A program made the position numbers and the translations under genes. A DNA stretch of 64,000 nt from Halobacterium jilantaiense (GTDB taxonomy: Archaea; Halobacteriota; Halobacteria; Halobacteriales; Halobacteriaceae). Below are positions 26,437 to 35,776 of this stretch, piece after piece. Position 1 is the first letter of the stretch. Every line of letters begins with the position of its first letter. Under the pieces are notes generated by a model, which was not told where the DNA came from, did not search any database, and was given only the letters and a program-made list of their open reading frames with translations. Location of the stretch: positions 1,178,001-1,242,000 of the forward strand of contig NZ_FOJA01000001.1 of assembly GCF_900110535.1 (NCBI RefSeq). The letters run 5' to 3'.

Positions 26437-27531
26437 TCAGTCCTCTGTCGCCGTGACGTCCGCGCGGGCCGCCGCCGCGACCGCGTCCGGGTCGAGCGGG
26501 GCGTCGTCCCACGCCGGCAGCCGGTCGTCGTCGCCGGGCGGCTGGACCGCGTCGGCGTACGTCCCGGTCTGGTCGCGTTCGCCCGCGGCGTCGTACTCGA
26601 AGCCGTTGAACGCGGCGTCAGCGCCGTACGCGCGCACGAACCGGTCGGCGTGCTCGCGGTAGCGCTCGCGGACCTCGTCGTAGGCCACGTCGACGCCAGC
26701 GTCCTCGACAGCGCGGAACAGCGCCGCGCCGACGCCCTCGCTCATCTCCGAGAGCCCGGTCGGGCCCGAGACGGCGCGGTGGTCGTGCTCGTAGCGCCCC
26801 AGGTCGACCTGTGCCGCGCCGTCGAGGCCGGCGAGCCGGAAGGCCTCGCCGAGCGTACCGACTTCGAGGCCCCACTCGCGCTGAACGCGCAGGCCGCGGG
26901 CCGTCTCGCTCGTGAGCCCGCACTCGCCGGCGAGCGCGTACCGGAACGACCCGAGGAAGTCCAGCACGCCGTGGCTGTGGGTGTCCTGGAGCGCCGCCAG
27001 CAGCGGCTCGTAGAACAGGCGGAACAGCCGGCCGTACAGCCGGTCGTTCTCCACGCGAGCGTAGTACCCCTTCGAGAAGTCGAACCCGTCGGCCAGCGGG
27101 AACAAGAGTTTACGAACGTCGCGGGCCTCGTAGGTGTCGGTGTCGGCGTCGTGGAGCACGACGAAGTCCTGTCGGGCCGCGACGCCGAGCGCCAGCCAGA
27201 CGTCCCGCCCCTTCCCGCGAGCGCCGGTCAGGCCGGCGTCGGCGAGCAGCCCCTCCACTCGGGGGCCGTCACACCAGAGCAGGGTGAGGTCGAGGTCGAA
27301 GTCCGCGAGCCAGTCCCGGAAGTCGGGGACGCGTTCGGCCGGCGCGCGCAGCGGCACGACGACCTCTGCTGGGCCGACGCGCTCCAGTTCCGAGAACACG
27401 CGCTCGGTCGCGAGGCCGGCGTACTCGCGGTCGGTCATCGGGACGACGACGGCGGCGCGGCCCGCGGGCGCGGCCGGGTCGGCGTCGCCGTAGTCGTGGA
27501 GCGTCGCCACGCGCTCCTGCGTGTAGTCCAT
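26437..27531 (-). CDS. GT81-type glycosyltransferase (glucosyl-3-phosphoglycerate synthase-like)
   Basis: The product is 364 aa. FVVLHDADTDTYEARDVRKL (HDADTDTY at 127-134) carries the DxD metal motif. SKGYYARVENDRLYGRLFRLFYEPLL matches GpgS/mannosylglycerate-synthase-like enzymes (GT81/GT78), which make glucosyl- or mannosyl-3-phosphoglycerate, precursors of compatible solutes. A glycerate-type osmolyte role is plausible in a halophile but unproven; no phosphatase gene adjoins. It is divergently close to nothing, with the MFS gene 27 bp upstream on the same strand. Confidence 0.75.
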   Translation of the reverse strand: MDYTQERVATLHDYGDADPAAPAGRAAVVVPMTDREYAGLATERVFSELERVGPAEVVVPLRAPAERVPDFRDWLADFDLDLTLLWCDGPRVEGLLADAGLTGARGKGRDVWLALGVAARQDFVVLHDADTDTYEARDVRKLLFPLADGFDFSKGYYARVENDRLYGRLFRLFYEPLLAALQDTHSHGVLDFLGSFRYALAGECGLTSETARGLRVQREWGLEVGTLGEAFRLAGLDGAAQVDLGRYEHDHRAVSGPTGLSEMSEGVGAALFRAVEDAGVDVAYDEVRERYREHADRFVRAYGADAAFNGFEYDAAGERDQTGTYADAVQPPGDDDRLPAWDDAPLDPDAVAAAARADVTATED

Positions 27532-27558
27532 GTTCGTACCCGTGGACCGGGACCGGAA

Positions 27559-28758
27559 TTAGCTTGCGCCCTGCGGCAATCGCCCCGCGCGCTGGAACAC
27601 CACGAGGCCGACGACGAGTACGCCGAGACCGGCAGCGCCCGTGCGGAAGATGGTGTCGTAGGCGAAGCCAGTGCCCAGCAGGGTGCCGACGGCGACGCTC
27701 CCGAACGCCTGCACGATCATCATCGTCGCGCTGTAGCCGGCGTACGCCGACCCGCGGTCGCTGTCCGGGAGGCTGTCCAGGAGGAAGGTGTCGATGGCGG
27801 GGAAGAGGCTGTGGACGGCGTACCCCAGAAAGAGGGAGACGACGGCGACACCGAGCGTGCCCTCGACGACGGTCATCGCGAACAGCGTGACGACGAACGA
27901 CCCGAGGACGGCGAGCATCAGGGGGACGTGCCGGAAGCGGTCGGCGAGACGGCCCGTGTACCAGAACGCCGGGACGCCCGCCGCGAACACGACTGTCAGC
28001 AGGACGTTCGCGGTGCTCTCGGGGACGCCCTTGGTCTCCACGAGGTACTTCGGATAGAAGTTGAAGAAGCCGTTCCAGACGAGGCCGGTGAGGCCGACGA
28101 TGACGACGCCGAGCGCGACGACGCGGTACTGGCGGCGGATGCCGCCGATGAGGTCGCGGTCCGTGCCGCCGGCGTCCGGAAGGTCCGCGCGCTTCGCCGT
28201 GACGTACAGCACGACGGTGACGACGGCGGCGGCCGCAGACAGGAGGTAGAACGGCGCACGCCACGTGTAGTGGACGAGCAGCAGTCGGCCGACCAGGACG
28301 GGCGCGAGCGCGGCGGCGAGCTGGGAGGCCGTCCCGTGGATGCCGATGACGCGGCCGACCCGGTCCGGGAACAGCTCGCTGACGAGGGGGTTGGCGGCGA
28401 CGAAGTAGACACCGGAGGCGAGCCCGACGAGCAGCGCGCCGACCATCACCAGCTCGATGCTGGGCGCGAACGTCATCAGCGCGGACGCCACGGTGAGCAG
28501 GACGCCCGTCCCGAGGACGACGCGGTGCCGCGGGAACCGCGTGAGGAGGTAGCCGGTCGGGAGCCGCGGGAGCGCGCTACCGAGCCACGCCAGCGTCGCC
28601 ACCAGCCCGACGGCCGCGTCGCTCGCCACGAAGAACTCCTGGAGGGGTGCCACCAGGGGCGCGAACACGACCCGGCCGAAGTTCACGAGGAAGACGAGCC
28701 CGCACAGCGTCCCGAACAGTGGAAGCCGGCGGCCGTCGCCGTCGCTGGTCGGAGCCAC
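27559..28758 (-). CDS. Major facilitator superfamily transporter
   Basis: The product is 399 aa with about 12 hydrophobic helices. It has the MFS loop motif after TM2-3 (TGYLLTRFPRHRVVLGTG) and a repeat of it in the second half (WYTGRLADRFRHVPLMLA). The substrate is unknown; nitrate/nitrite or organic anion MFS relatives are similar in layout. GTG start at 28758. It may be co-transcribed with the GT81 gene 27 bp downstream. Confidence 0.8.
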   Translation of the reverse strand: MAPTSDGDGRRLPLFGTLCGLVFLVNFGRVVFAPLVAPLQEFFVASDAAVGLVATLAWLGSALPRLPTGYLLTRFPRHRVVLGTGVLLTVASALMTFAPSIELVMVGALLVGLASGVYFVAANPLVSELFPDRVGRVIGIHGTASQLAAALAPVLVGRLLLVHYTWRAPFYLLSAAAAVVTVVLYVTAKRADLPDAGGTDRDLIGGIRRQYRVVALGVVIVGLTGLVWNGFFNFYPKYLVETKGVPESTANVLLTVVFAAGVPAFWYTGRLADRFRHVPLMLAVLGSFVVTLFAMTVVEGTLGVAVVSLFLGYAVHSLFPAIDTFLLDSLPDSDRGSAYAGYSATMMIVQAFGSVAVGTLLGTGFAYDTIFRTGAAGLGVLVVGLVVFQRAGRLPQGAS

Positions 28759-28865
28759 ACGCTGGTTTCTCGACGGGCCGGCACAATCCTTCCGGTTCCG
28801 GCACGGCCGCGAACAGCGCGTTACCGAGTGACTACCGAAGGTACGGAGGTGAGTGGCGGAACGGT

Positions 28866-29033
28866 ATGAGCTCCGTCCAGCAGGCGCTGCGGTCCGGTGC
28901 AGTTCGCAAGGACACCTACGAGCGACTGGTCTGTGCGGACTGCGACACCAGGCTCGTCACCCAAGACCGCGGCGGGGTCGGGTGGCGGCGGGCGTGCCCG
29001 GACTGCGGCCGCGAGTGGAAGCAGATCCGGTAG
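28866..29033 (+). CDS. HVO_0758-type small zinc finger protein
   Basis: The product is 55 aa with CADC (23-26) and CPDC (44-47) and the ending GREWKQIR. KDTYERLVC and the C-terminus match the haloarchaeal HVO_0758 zinc finger family. One zinc ion is expected. Small zinc-ribbon proteins of this kind are widespread in haloarchaea; deletions of some affect biofilm and motility. The stop abuts the stop of the convergent aldo/keto reductase with no gap. Confidence 0.85.
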   Translation: MSSVQQALRSGAVRKDTYERLVCADCDTRLVTQDRGGVGWRRACPDCGREWKQIR

Positions 29034-30122
29034 CTACTCGAAGACGGCGTCGAACGCCTGCGCGCCCAGCGGCTCGAACTCGCCGGCGCGCGCGTTCTCG
29101 CGGACGTGCTCCGGGCTGGTGGTGCCCGCCAGCGAGCACGTGACGCCGGGCGCGCTCCGCGCGAAGTTCAGGCCGCGCTGTGCCGGCGTCTCCCCTGAAA
29201 GCTTCTCGTCGACCGCGTCCGGAACGCCCGACAGCACCTCGCCCTGCGCGAGGCTCGCCGACGTGAAGACGTTCAGGCCGGCCTCGTGGGCGTACCAGAG
29301 TACGCTCTGAAGGCCCTCCGGCCCCTCCTGGCTCTCGACCGTGAACGCGTCGGCCATGTAGACGCTGAACGGCACCTGGACGGCGCGCAGGTGCGTCGCC
29401 GTGTTCCCGACCGCCTTCGCCGCGCTCCGCGCCCGGGAGATGACCTCCCCGAGGTCGAGGAAGCGCTCGTGGTCCCGGGGCACCCGGAAGGCGTCCCAGG
29501 TCGCGACGCCGTAGTGGACGAGGTCGCCCGCAGCGACGCGCTCCTCCAGACGCTCGAAGGTCGCCTCTAGCTGGTCGTACACCTCGCTGGCGGGCCGTTC
29601 GTCCAGTTGGGTCTCGGGGTTGTGGACGTAGTAGAGGTCGATGGTGTCCAGACCGAGGTTGTCCAGTGACCGGTCGACCATCGCGTCCACGAACCCGGGC
29701 GCGACGCAGTGACTGCCGTGCGCGAGGTCCGCCGAATCGACCAGCCCCGCGTCCACGAACTCCCGCTGGACGTACTCGCCGGGGTCGGCGGGTGCCTCGC
29801 CGTCGAACGGCACGAAGCCGCCTTTCGTCGAGACGAACGCGGCGTTCCGGTCGATGTCGCTGTCCCGGACCGCGCGCCCGACAGCGCGCTCGCTGCGCTG
29901 GTGGCGGTAGTTCACCGCGGTATCCACGACGTTCACGCCCGATTCGAGACCCGCTTTGACCGTCTCGTAGATGGCGTCGTCGACCGCGTCGGTCGGGTCG
30001 CCGAGGTACGTGCCGAGGCCGACACTGGAGACGGCGCGGTCCCCCACGCGCCGGAAGTACGTGCGCGCCCGCCCCTCGCCGAATCGCTCCTTGTACTCGA
30101 AGGTCCCGTCGGCCGTGGCCAT
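29034..30122 (-). CDS. Aldo/keto reductase
   Basis: The product is 362 aa, a TIM barrel with SSVGLGTYLGDP at the start, GVNVVDTAVNYRHQRSERAVGRAV (Asp and Tyr of the catalytic tetrad) and IDLYYVHNPETQ, where His follows the Lys-bearing strand. SLAGTTSPEHVRENA is the C-terminal NADP phosphate-binding motif. The expected Lys may be shifted (AFVSTKGGF). The substrate is unknown. ATG 30122 is chosen. The SDR gene starts 21 bp upstream on the same strand. Confidence 0.82.
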   Translation of the reverse strand: MATADGTFEYKERFGEGRARTYFRRVGDRAVSSVGLGTYLGDPTDAVDDAIYETVKAGLESGVNVVDTAVNYRHQRSERAVGRAVRDSDIDRNAAFVSTKGGFVPFDGEAPADPGEYVQREFVDAGLVDSADLAHGSHCVAPGFVDAMVDRSLDNLGLDTIDLYYVHNPETQLDERPASEVYDQLEATFERLEERVAAGDLVHYGVATWDAFRVPRDHERFLDLGEVISRARSAAKAVGNTATHLRAVQVPFSVYMADAFTVESQEGPEGLQSVLWYAHEAGLNVFTSASLAQGEVLSGVPDAVDEKLSGETPAQRGLNFARSAPGVTCSLAGTTSPEHVRENARAGEFEPLGAQAFDAVFE

Positions 30123-30142
30123 ACCCGGGCTTCGGCCGGCCG

Positions 30143-31045
30143 CTACTTGTACTCGCCGCGTTCGAACGCCTCGACTGCGGCCCGGTACCCCTCCTGGAAC
30201 GTCGGGTACGCGAACTCGTAGCCCAGGTCGCGGAGCCGCTCGTTCGAGCAGCGCTTGCTCGTGCGGACGCGGCGTTCGGCGGGCGTCGACAGGTCGCCGG
30301 CCGCGATGCGTTCGTCGACGGTCTGCTTCTCGGGGTGGTCGACGCCGCACTCGTCCGCGAGCCAGTCCGCGAACGCCCACTTGTCGACGGGTTCGTCGTC
30401 GACGGCCAGCAACACCTCCTCGCCGTCGGCGGCGTCGTCGGTGAGCGCGAACCGAACGACGCCGGCTGCGTCGTCGCGGTGGACCATGTTCAGGTAGCCC
30501 TCGGTGACCGGGCCGTCCAGATAGCGTGTTAGCCGGTAGCGGTCGGGGCCGTACAGACCGGCGAACCGGACCACGGTCGGGTCCATCCCGAACTCGGGGG
30601 CCTCCTCGCGGGCGACGCGCTCCGCTTCGACCAGTACTTCGGTCTTCTCGGTGGTCGGGTCGAGTGGCGTCGACTCGTCCACCCAGCCGCCGTCGTGGTC
30701 GCCGTAGACGCCGGTACTCGACGTGTAGACGAACTTCTCGGGCGCGTCGTCGCGACCCCCAAACTGCTCGACGGCCGTCCGCAGGCCGTCGACGTACACC
30801 TCGCGAGCGGCGTCGGCACCCCGGCCGCCAGAGGACGCCGCGAACACGACGGCGTCGACGTCCGGCACCGCTTCGAGCGACCCGGCGTCGGTCACGTCGG
30901 CTTCGACGGCGTCGGCACCCGTCTCGCGGACCGCCGCGAGCCCGTCTGCGGACCGCCGGACGCCGACGGCGCTGTGCCCCGCCGACGCGAGCTGTCGGGC
31001 GAGTTCGATACCGACGTAGCCACAGCCCAGAACGGCGACGTCCAT
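30143..31045 (-). CDS. NAD(P)-dependent epimerase/extended SDR protein (YeeZ-like)
   Basis: The product is 300 aa. VAVLGCGYVGIELARQL is the dinucleotide-binding loop (GxGxxG). VYTSSTGVYGDHDGGWVDE shows the SST and YGD features of atypical SDRs; the Tyr of YxxxK is less clear. TVVRFAGLYGPDRY and YLNMVHRDDAAGVVRFAL are the epimerase C-terminal motifs. It is similar to YeeZ/TDP-sugar-related epimerases. ATG overlaps the next upstream gene by ATGA. Confidence 0.82.
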   Translation of the reverse strand: MDVAVLGCGYVGIELARQLASAGHSAVGVRRSADGLAAVRETGADAVEADVTDAGSLEAVPDVDAVVFAASSGGRGADAAREVYVDGLRTAVEQFGGRDDAPEKFVYTSSTGVYGDHDGGWVDESTPLDPTTEKTEVLVEAERVAREEAPEFGMDPTVVRFAGLYGPDRYRLTRYLDGPVTEGYLNMVHRDDAAGVVRFALTDDAADGEEVLLAVDDEPVDKWAFADWLADECGVDHPEKQTVDERIAAGDLSTPAERRVRTSKRCSNERLRDLGYEFAYPTFQEGYRAAVEAFERGEYK

Positions 31046-31476
31046 CAGTAGGGGTTCTCCGCGGCGACGTAGCGGTGGATGCGAGCGTACTCCGCGAGCG
31101 TCATCGGCTGGCGGCCCTCCAGTTTCTGCTGGAGTTCCTTCGCGTCGTAGTCGTCGTCGAGCCCGCTAGCCAGCGCCTCCACGTCCATCACGGCCGAACT
31201 CATCTGGAGCATCAGGTGGTCTTGGACCTCCAGCAGCAGGTCGTCGGCCGCCGGGTAGTCGTCGCTCGTGCCGAGGATGCCGGCCGCCTCCTCGACGGTC
31301 AGTTCCGGCGACTCGCCCGCGGCGAGCGCGTCGAGCACGTCGCTGTCGACGCCCGACTCGGCCGCGACAGCGTCGATGTCCCCGGCTTCGACGACGGCCG
31401 CGAGGGTCGCCTCGTAGTCCGCGTGAACCGCCTCGTCTGTGGTCTCCTCGGGGTCCGCAATGGCTTCGGTGAACAC
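31045..31476 (-). CDS. Haloarchaeal DUF5791-like acidic protein
   Basis: The product is 143 aa if GTG 31476 (MFTEAIADPEETT) is used; a TTG at 31503 would give 152 aa. It is acidic and alpha-helical (DALAAGESPELTVEEAAGIL). It looks like the haloarchaeal family I recall as DUF5791. No enzyme motif. It overlaps the SDR gene start, so translation is probably coupled. Confidence 0.6.
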   Translation of the reverse strand: MFTEAIADPEETTDEAVHADYEATLAAVVEAGDIDAVAAESGVDSDVLDALAAGESPELTVEEAAGILGTSDDYPAADDLLLEVQDHLMLQMSSAVMDVEALASGLDDDYDAKELQQKLEGRQPMTLAEYARIHRYVAAENPY

Positions 31477-31514
31477 GCCAGTTCGTACGCACTCGGGGGT
31501 CAAGGAGGCTGCGT

Positions 31515-34463
31515 TTACCAGCCGGGCGACCGCTCGTCCTGTCCGCCAGAGGTGTCGCCGACGCCCCGGGGGCCGGGCGGCACCACCACACCGACGGTCG
31601 CCTCGACCGCGAACGACACGCGCTCGTTCGAGCCCACTGAGTCGGGTCGTCCGTCACCGTTCACGTCGAACGCGACCGGCTCGTCGCGACGGACGTACGC
31701 CACACCCTCCGGAGCCACCGGCGTCCCGGCCTCGGCTCGAACGGTGAACTCGGCCCACGACCCGCGGAGTTCGACCGTCCACGCGTTCGCCGTCGCGTAC
31801 CACGACCCCGGCACGGGCGCGAGCGGCAGTCCGGCCGGGAGCGCGCCCATGTCCGGAACGCCGGCGCGCCGCGCCGCCTCCGCCGCGAGCGCGCTGCTCG
31901 TCGCGTCCACGGCTTCGACTGCCGCGGCCTCCACGACCGCGTGCGCGGCCCGAGTCGTCTCCCGCACCAGTCCGGACTCGACTTCGACGCGGCCCTTCGA
32001 AGCCACGTCCGCCGCGTTCGCCCGCAGCCTCGCGTCCAGCCGGTCGCGAGCCCGCGGCCCCGCGTCAGCGACCTCGGCCGCCGCCGCGGCGACCGCCTCG
32101 GCCGCCGACCCGTTCGCGATTGCGGTCGCCGCCCCCGCGAGTGTCGGCCAGCGCGCGAGCGCCGCCTCGACCGCTCGCTTGCGCTCCTCTGGGTCGAAGT
32201 CGACGGGGGAGGACGACAGCACGCCGCCGTAAGCCACTCGTGCGTCGTCGACGCCCCCGGCGACCGCGTCCCGGAGCCGGGCGCGATGTTCGGCGAGCGT
32301 GTCGTTCTCGCCGGTGTCGAGCGCGCTGTCGGCCGCCCGGAGCGCCTGACCCGCCCGACCGAGGCCGACGCGGTCTGGTGGGTCCGGGAGCGCGGCCGAC
32401 ACGACGGCCTCGGCGACAGCGCCGTGGGGCGCGGTGAACCAGTTGCGGTTCCGCGCCGTGAGCGGGTGGTAGGCGTCGTCCACGTCGGCCGTCGCCGGCG
32501 TCACCTCGCCGAGCGTGAGGTACGGCGGCGTCCCCTCGACCGCAGCCACTGGTCCGGCCTCGGCGGCGTCGGCACGACCCGCCGGCGGTCGCTGGACGCC
32601 GCGGTCGCCCAGTTCCTCGCCGACCGCAGCGACGCCGCCGCCGACTCCCTGCTCGCGGAGCGCGACGACGACGCGCGCGAGGTACGCCTCCTCCGCGGCG
32701 GCAACGGCCCGTGCCGTCGCTGTGTCGTACTCGTCGCCGACCTCGCGGAGCGCCCAGACGCGGTCGACGAGGTCCGCAGTCGCCCCGTCGCCCGACGCGA
32801 GGGCACGCGTCGACAGTTCCACTGTGACGTTCCGGGCATCGTCGCGGAGCGAAGCGACGGCGTCGGCCGCACGCTCCCGGACTGGCGCTGGAACTGCCGG
32901 TCGGACGACCGCTCGCTTCTCGACGACCTCGCCGGCGACGGCGCGGCGCGCGATTGCGTCTGCACCGCCGTCGCTCCGGAGCAACCGCCGGACGGAAGCG
33001 GCCGCGTACCGCTCTCGAAGCGCCGGCCCGACGCTTCGGACGGGGGCGTCGAGGACGGCGTCTCGCTCGGTAGACAGCCGGTCGCGGACCGGCGGGTCGG
33101 CCTCGTAGCCGACCCCGATTGTCACCCGGTGCGTGGTTCGGGTCGTCTCGGTGACGGTCCGCGTGTTCGTCCCGTTCCGGTACCGCCGGGTCGTGGCCTC
33201 CGTGGTGACGACCCGTCTCCCGGTCCGTTCGGCCCGACGCCCCGCCACGTCGACGCGCCCGGCCGGCGTCGCCGACACGCTCCGCTCGGTCGTCGTGTCT
33301 GTGCGAACCAGCCGCCAGTCGTCGGGGATGGAGCCGCGGCTGGTCGTGGTTCGGTCGACGCGCTCGACGGCGACCGAGCGGTCAGCGAACCCGACGAGCG
33401 CGTCCGCGAGCGTGCCGCCGAGTCCGCGCCCGGCTGCCCCGTCCACGAACCCGACGAACGCGCGGTCGGCGGTGGCGTTCACCGAGATGGGGACGGCCCG
33501 GTCCGCCTGTTCTGCCGCCGCCTCGACCGCTGCGAAGCCGACATCGGTAGCCGTACCGCTCTGTCCGCGCTCTTCGAGGACGGCCCCCGCCCGCGACTTC
33601 GCAGTGCGCTTGCCCGCCGCGAGTACGTCTCGGAGCCCCGTCTCGGCGAACGCCCGAGCGTAGGCGTCGCTACCGGCGTCGTCGAGGCGGCCGAACGCCG
33701 CGCGCTGCTGGTCGAGGAGCGCGCGGTTCGCGGCGAGCGCGACGTGCCGATTCGCGAGCACGTTCCCGATTGGTGCGCCGGCGTACTGGAGTGGCCCCCG
33801 GAGCCACACCACTCGGTGCAGGAGGTCGGTGAGCCGGCGGTCCAGCCCCGGACCGTCGAGCGCGCCGCGGTCGAGCAGGCGCTCGAATCGCTGCGCGCGG
33901 TCGTGGAGGGTCAGCGTCGGGCTGTGAACGCGAACCGAGGCGGTCCGCTCGCGGCGGTCGAGCGTGCGGCCGCCGCGTTCGACGGCCGTCTCGACGCCGG
34001 CGACGCGCACCTCGACGACCGAGTCGTTCACGCGCTCGACGGTCGTTCGCTCGATGGCCGCCGCAGCGTCGGCCGTCGACTGGACTCGCGGGAGCGACGC
34101 CGACGCGGTCGCGCTGCCGGCGGACGCGTCGACGGTCCGGAGGGCGCGCTCGAACCGAGCGTACACGCGGAGCGCGAGGGCGTCCCGGAACGCCGTCTCG
34201 GGGTCGAGGGCGTCGCCGTAGCGACTGTCCGCCGGCGACACCACTGGGTTCTCGGCGGCGTTCCGGAGCGCGGTTCTGGCTGTGCCCGCGAGCGCGGCGT
34301 CGACGCTCGTCTCCGCGCGGTCGATGGCGCGGTCGCCACGGGTGCGGTCGGGTGCCGGGTCGTGGCCGGCGAGGACGGCGGCGGCGCTCGCGCTCGCGAC
34401 GAGCAACACGACACCGACGAGCGCGAACGGGACGCGCGCCCGCTCGTCTTCGGCGAGCCTCAC
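31515..34463 (-). CDS. Large anchored surface protein of the pilus-like cluster (DUF7286-like)
   Basis: The product is 982 aa. One hydrophobic helix (VPFALVGVVLLVASASAAAVLAG) near residues 10-32 would anchor it with the bulk outside. The ectodomain is Ala-, Arg- and Asp-rich with little similarity to known folds. Near the C-terminus FDVNGDGRPDSVGSN (~residues 929-943) has the DxNxDGxxD pattern of calcium loops. GTG 34463 overlaps the previous stop (GTGA). It is the last of four surface genes read from the promoter at 35777. It fits the haloarchaeal family I recall as DUF7286; a pilus tip or adhesin role is inference. Confidence 0.7.
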   Translation of the reverse strand: MRLAEDERARVPFALVGVVLLVASASAAAVLAGHDPAPDRTRGDRAIDRAETSVDAALAGTARTALRNAAENPVVSPADSRYGDALDPETAFRDALALRVYARFERALRTVDASAGSATASASLPRVQSTADAAAAIERTTVERVNDSVVEVRVAGVETAVERGGRTLDRRERTASVRVHSPTLTLHDRAQRFERLLDRGALDGPGLDRRLTDLLHRVVWLRGPLQYAGAPIGNVLANRHVALAANRALLDQQRAAFGRLDDAGSDAYARAFAETGLRDVLAAGKRTAKSRAGAVLEERGQSGTATDVGFAAVEAAAEQADRAVPISVNATADRAFVGFVDGAAGRGLGGTLADALVGFADRSVAVERVDRTTTSRGSIPDDWRLVRTDTTTERSVSATPAGRVDVAGRRAERTGRRVVTTEATTRRYRNGTNTRTVTETTRTTHRVTIGVGYEADPPVRDRLSTERDAVLDAPVRSVGPALRERYAAASVRRLLRSDGGADAIARRAVAGEVVEKRAVVRPAVPAPVRERAADAVASLRDDARNVTVELSTRALASGDGATADLVDRVWALREVGDEYDTATARAVAAAEEAYLARVVVALREQGVGGGVAAVGEELGDRGVQRPPAGRADAAEAGPVAAVEGTPPYLTLGEVTPATADVDDAYHPLTARNRNWFTAPHGAVAEAVVSAALPDPPDRVGLGRAGQALRAADSALDTGENDTLAEHRARLRDAVAGGVDDARVAYGGVLSSSPVDFDPEERKRAVEAALARWPTLAGAATAIANGSAAEAVAAAAAEVADAGPRARDRLDARLRANAADVASKGRVEVESGLVRETTRAAHAVVEAAAVEAVDATSSALAAEAARRAGVPDMGALPAGLPLAPVPGSWYATANAWTVELRGSWAEFTVRAEAGTPVAPEGVAYVRRDEPVAFDVNGDGRPDSVGSNERVSFAVEATVGVVVPPGPRGVGDTSGGQDERSPGW

Positions 34464-34912
34464 GCCGACCACGTCCGGACGGTGACCGCGACAGTCGTCT
34501 CGTTCGCCGGCACCTCGTGGGTCGTCGCGGCGACCGAGGCGTCTGGCGGCGGTCGCGGGCCAACGCGCAGCGACTCCCGACCGACTGTCGCGACCAGTTC
34601 GACCCGACTGCCGGCTGTCGCGGCGACCTCGCCAGTCGCGTCGACGACGGCCGCGACGAACTCCGGCTGCTCGTCCCGGTCGGCAGCGACGGTGGCGTGC
34701 GCGAGCAGCGTCGACACTCGACCCGAGGCGGCCCGTTCGTCGGCCGGGCCGTAGTCGACCGTGACCGTGCTCGCGAGCACGGTCCGGGCGGCCGCGTCGG
34801 GATCGGGTGGGTCAGGGCCGTCTGCAGGAATCGTGACGAGGGCGACGGCGGCCGCGCTCACGAGCAGTATCGCCAGCGAAACGTCGACGACGGTGCTGAC
34901 GGCGCGGGTCAC
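34460..34912 (-). CDS. Pilin-like secreted protein (DUF7285-like)
   Basis: The product is 150 aa. The N-terminus MTRAVSTVVDVSLAILLVSA resembles an archaeal class III (prepilin) signal: basic residue, Ala, small/Val/Ser, then a long hydrophobic helix; PibD-type cleavage after the Arg-Ala region is possible. The mature part is beta-rich, with no cysteine. GTG 34912 overlaps the previous stop (GTGA). It is probably a minor pilin of the cluster. Confidence 0.65.
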   Translation of the reverse strand: MTRAVSTVVDVSLAILLVSAAAVALVTIPADGPDPPDPDAAARTVLASTVTVDYGPADERAASGRVSTLLAHATVAADRDEQPEFVAAVVDATGEVAATAGSRVELVATVGRESLRVGPRPPPDASVAATTHEVPANETTVAVTVRTWSA

Positions 34913-35304
34913 TGCCACACCGCCACGGTCAGTCGGCCGGGAGCCACCTCGCCGGGCGCGACTCGCACCGGCACGCGCCGGGACGCAGACGCAGCCTCTG
35001 GCGGCGGAGCGTCGGCACCCGTATTCCACGAGCGATTATCAGCCGTAAGCCGGACGCTGGCCTGGTAGCCGGCCGGCGCAACCGTTCCCGAGAGCGCCGA
35101 CGGCGACACGACCACGCTCCCCTCTGTCGTCGCGGCGTCGACGGCGTCGTCGAGGACCTGTCCGGCCGGGGCCGACGCTCCCGGTCCAGGTAGAACACCA
35201 GCGCTAACGCTGCCGTACGCGACGAGCGCCAGACAGAGCGCGAGCACCGCGACGACGGCCGCCACGGGCTCGACCTGCGCCCTACGCGCCGACCAGCGTG
35301 ACAT
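34909..35304 (-). CDS. Pilin-like secreted protein (DUF7284-like)
   Basis: The product is 131 aa. MSRWSARRAQVEPVAAVVAV begins with a basic RRAQVEP motif just before a hydrophobic helix (VAAVVAVLALCLALVAYGSV), the haloarchaeal prepilin-like pattern (Arg-Ala-Gln-Val-Glu-Pro). Glu at +5 of the hydrophobic core is typical of type IV pilins. A Gly/Pro/Ala linker and a beta-rich end follow. ATG 35304 lies within the end of the preceding gene (23-bp overlap). Confidence 0.65.
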   Translation of the reverse strand: MSRWSARRAQVEPVAAVVAVLALCLALVAYGSVSAGVLPGPGASAPAGQVLDDAVDAATTEGSVVVSPSALSGTVAPAGYQASVRLTADNRSWNTGADAPPPEAASASRRVPVRVAPGEVAPGRLTVAVWQ

Positions 35305-35752
35305 CCACACCCCTCCAGGTGACGCGGCGGACGGTCAGACGCGCCGGGTCGTCTCGCCAGCGGTGCTCGCGGGCAGTCGCGTCGTCGGCGGCACTCCGGA
35401 GCGCCGACGGGTCCGCGAAGCGGTCGTCGGGCGGCGTCCCGTGGAGGACGGCCCAGAGTCGGGTGTCCTCGCGGACTGGCACGACCAGACCGTAGGCGAA
35501 CTGGGCGTGTGCGGTGCCGGCGTCGCTCCGCACGGCGACCTCGTTCGGGGTGAGTCGGAGCGCCTCGGCGGCGACCTCGCGCGTCTCCACACCGGCGGTG
35601 TCGGCGGCCGCGACGGCGTCGACGGTGCCGGCGAGCGGGGCCGCCCGGGGTGGCGGTGTGGGGCTCGCGGCGAACGCGACGCCGGCGAGCGCGGTACTCA
35701 CGAGAGACAGCGCGACCAGGACCGGTGGCGTGTCGGCGGGCGTGTCGAACAC
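35282..35752 (-). CDS. Signal-peptide-bearing protein of the pilus-like cluster (DUF7283-like)
   Basis: The product is 156 aa. It has an N-terminal hydrophobic segment (VLVALSLVSTALAGVAFAA) typical of a Sec signal or anchor. The mature part has REDTRLWAVLHGTPPDDRF and a C-terminal RRVTWRGVDVTLVGA. GTG 35752 is chosen because a good TATA box (35777-35786) lies 29 bp upstream, giving a leaderless mRNA. First gene of the surface-protein unit. Confidence 0.65.
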   Translation of the reverse strand: MFDTPADTPPVLVALSLVSTALAGVAFAASPTPPPRAAPLAGTVDAVAAADTAGVETREVAAEALRLTPNEVAVRSDAGTAHAQFAYGLVVPVREDTRLWAVLHGTPPDDRFADPSALRSAADDATAREHRWRDDPARLTVRRVTWRGVDVTLVGA

Positions 35753-35776
35753 GCCGCGAGGTGGTCCCGGCCTCCG

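Noticed and set aside
26410-28869. 819-codon plus-strand ORF opposite GT81 and MFS genes
   Set aside because: Shadow; low-complexity and no motif.
31941-34754. 937-codon plus-strand ORF opposite the giant surface protein
   Set aside because: Antisense shadow caused by high third-position GC; Arg/Gly/Val-rich with no motif, while the minus strand has signal, overlaps and order expected of real genes.
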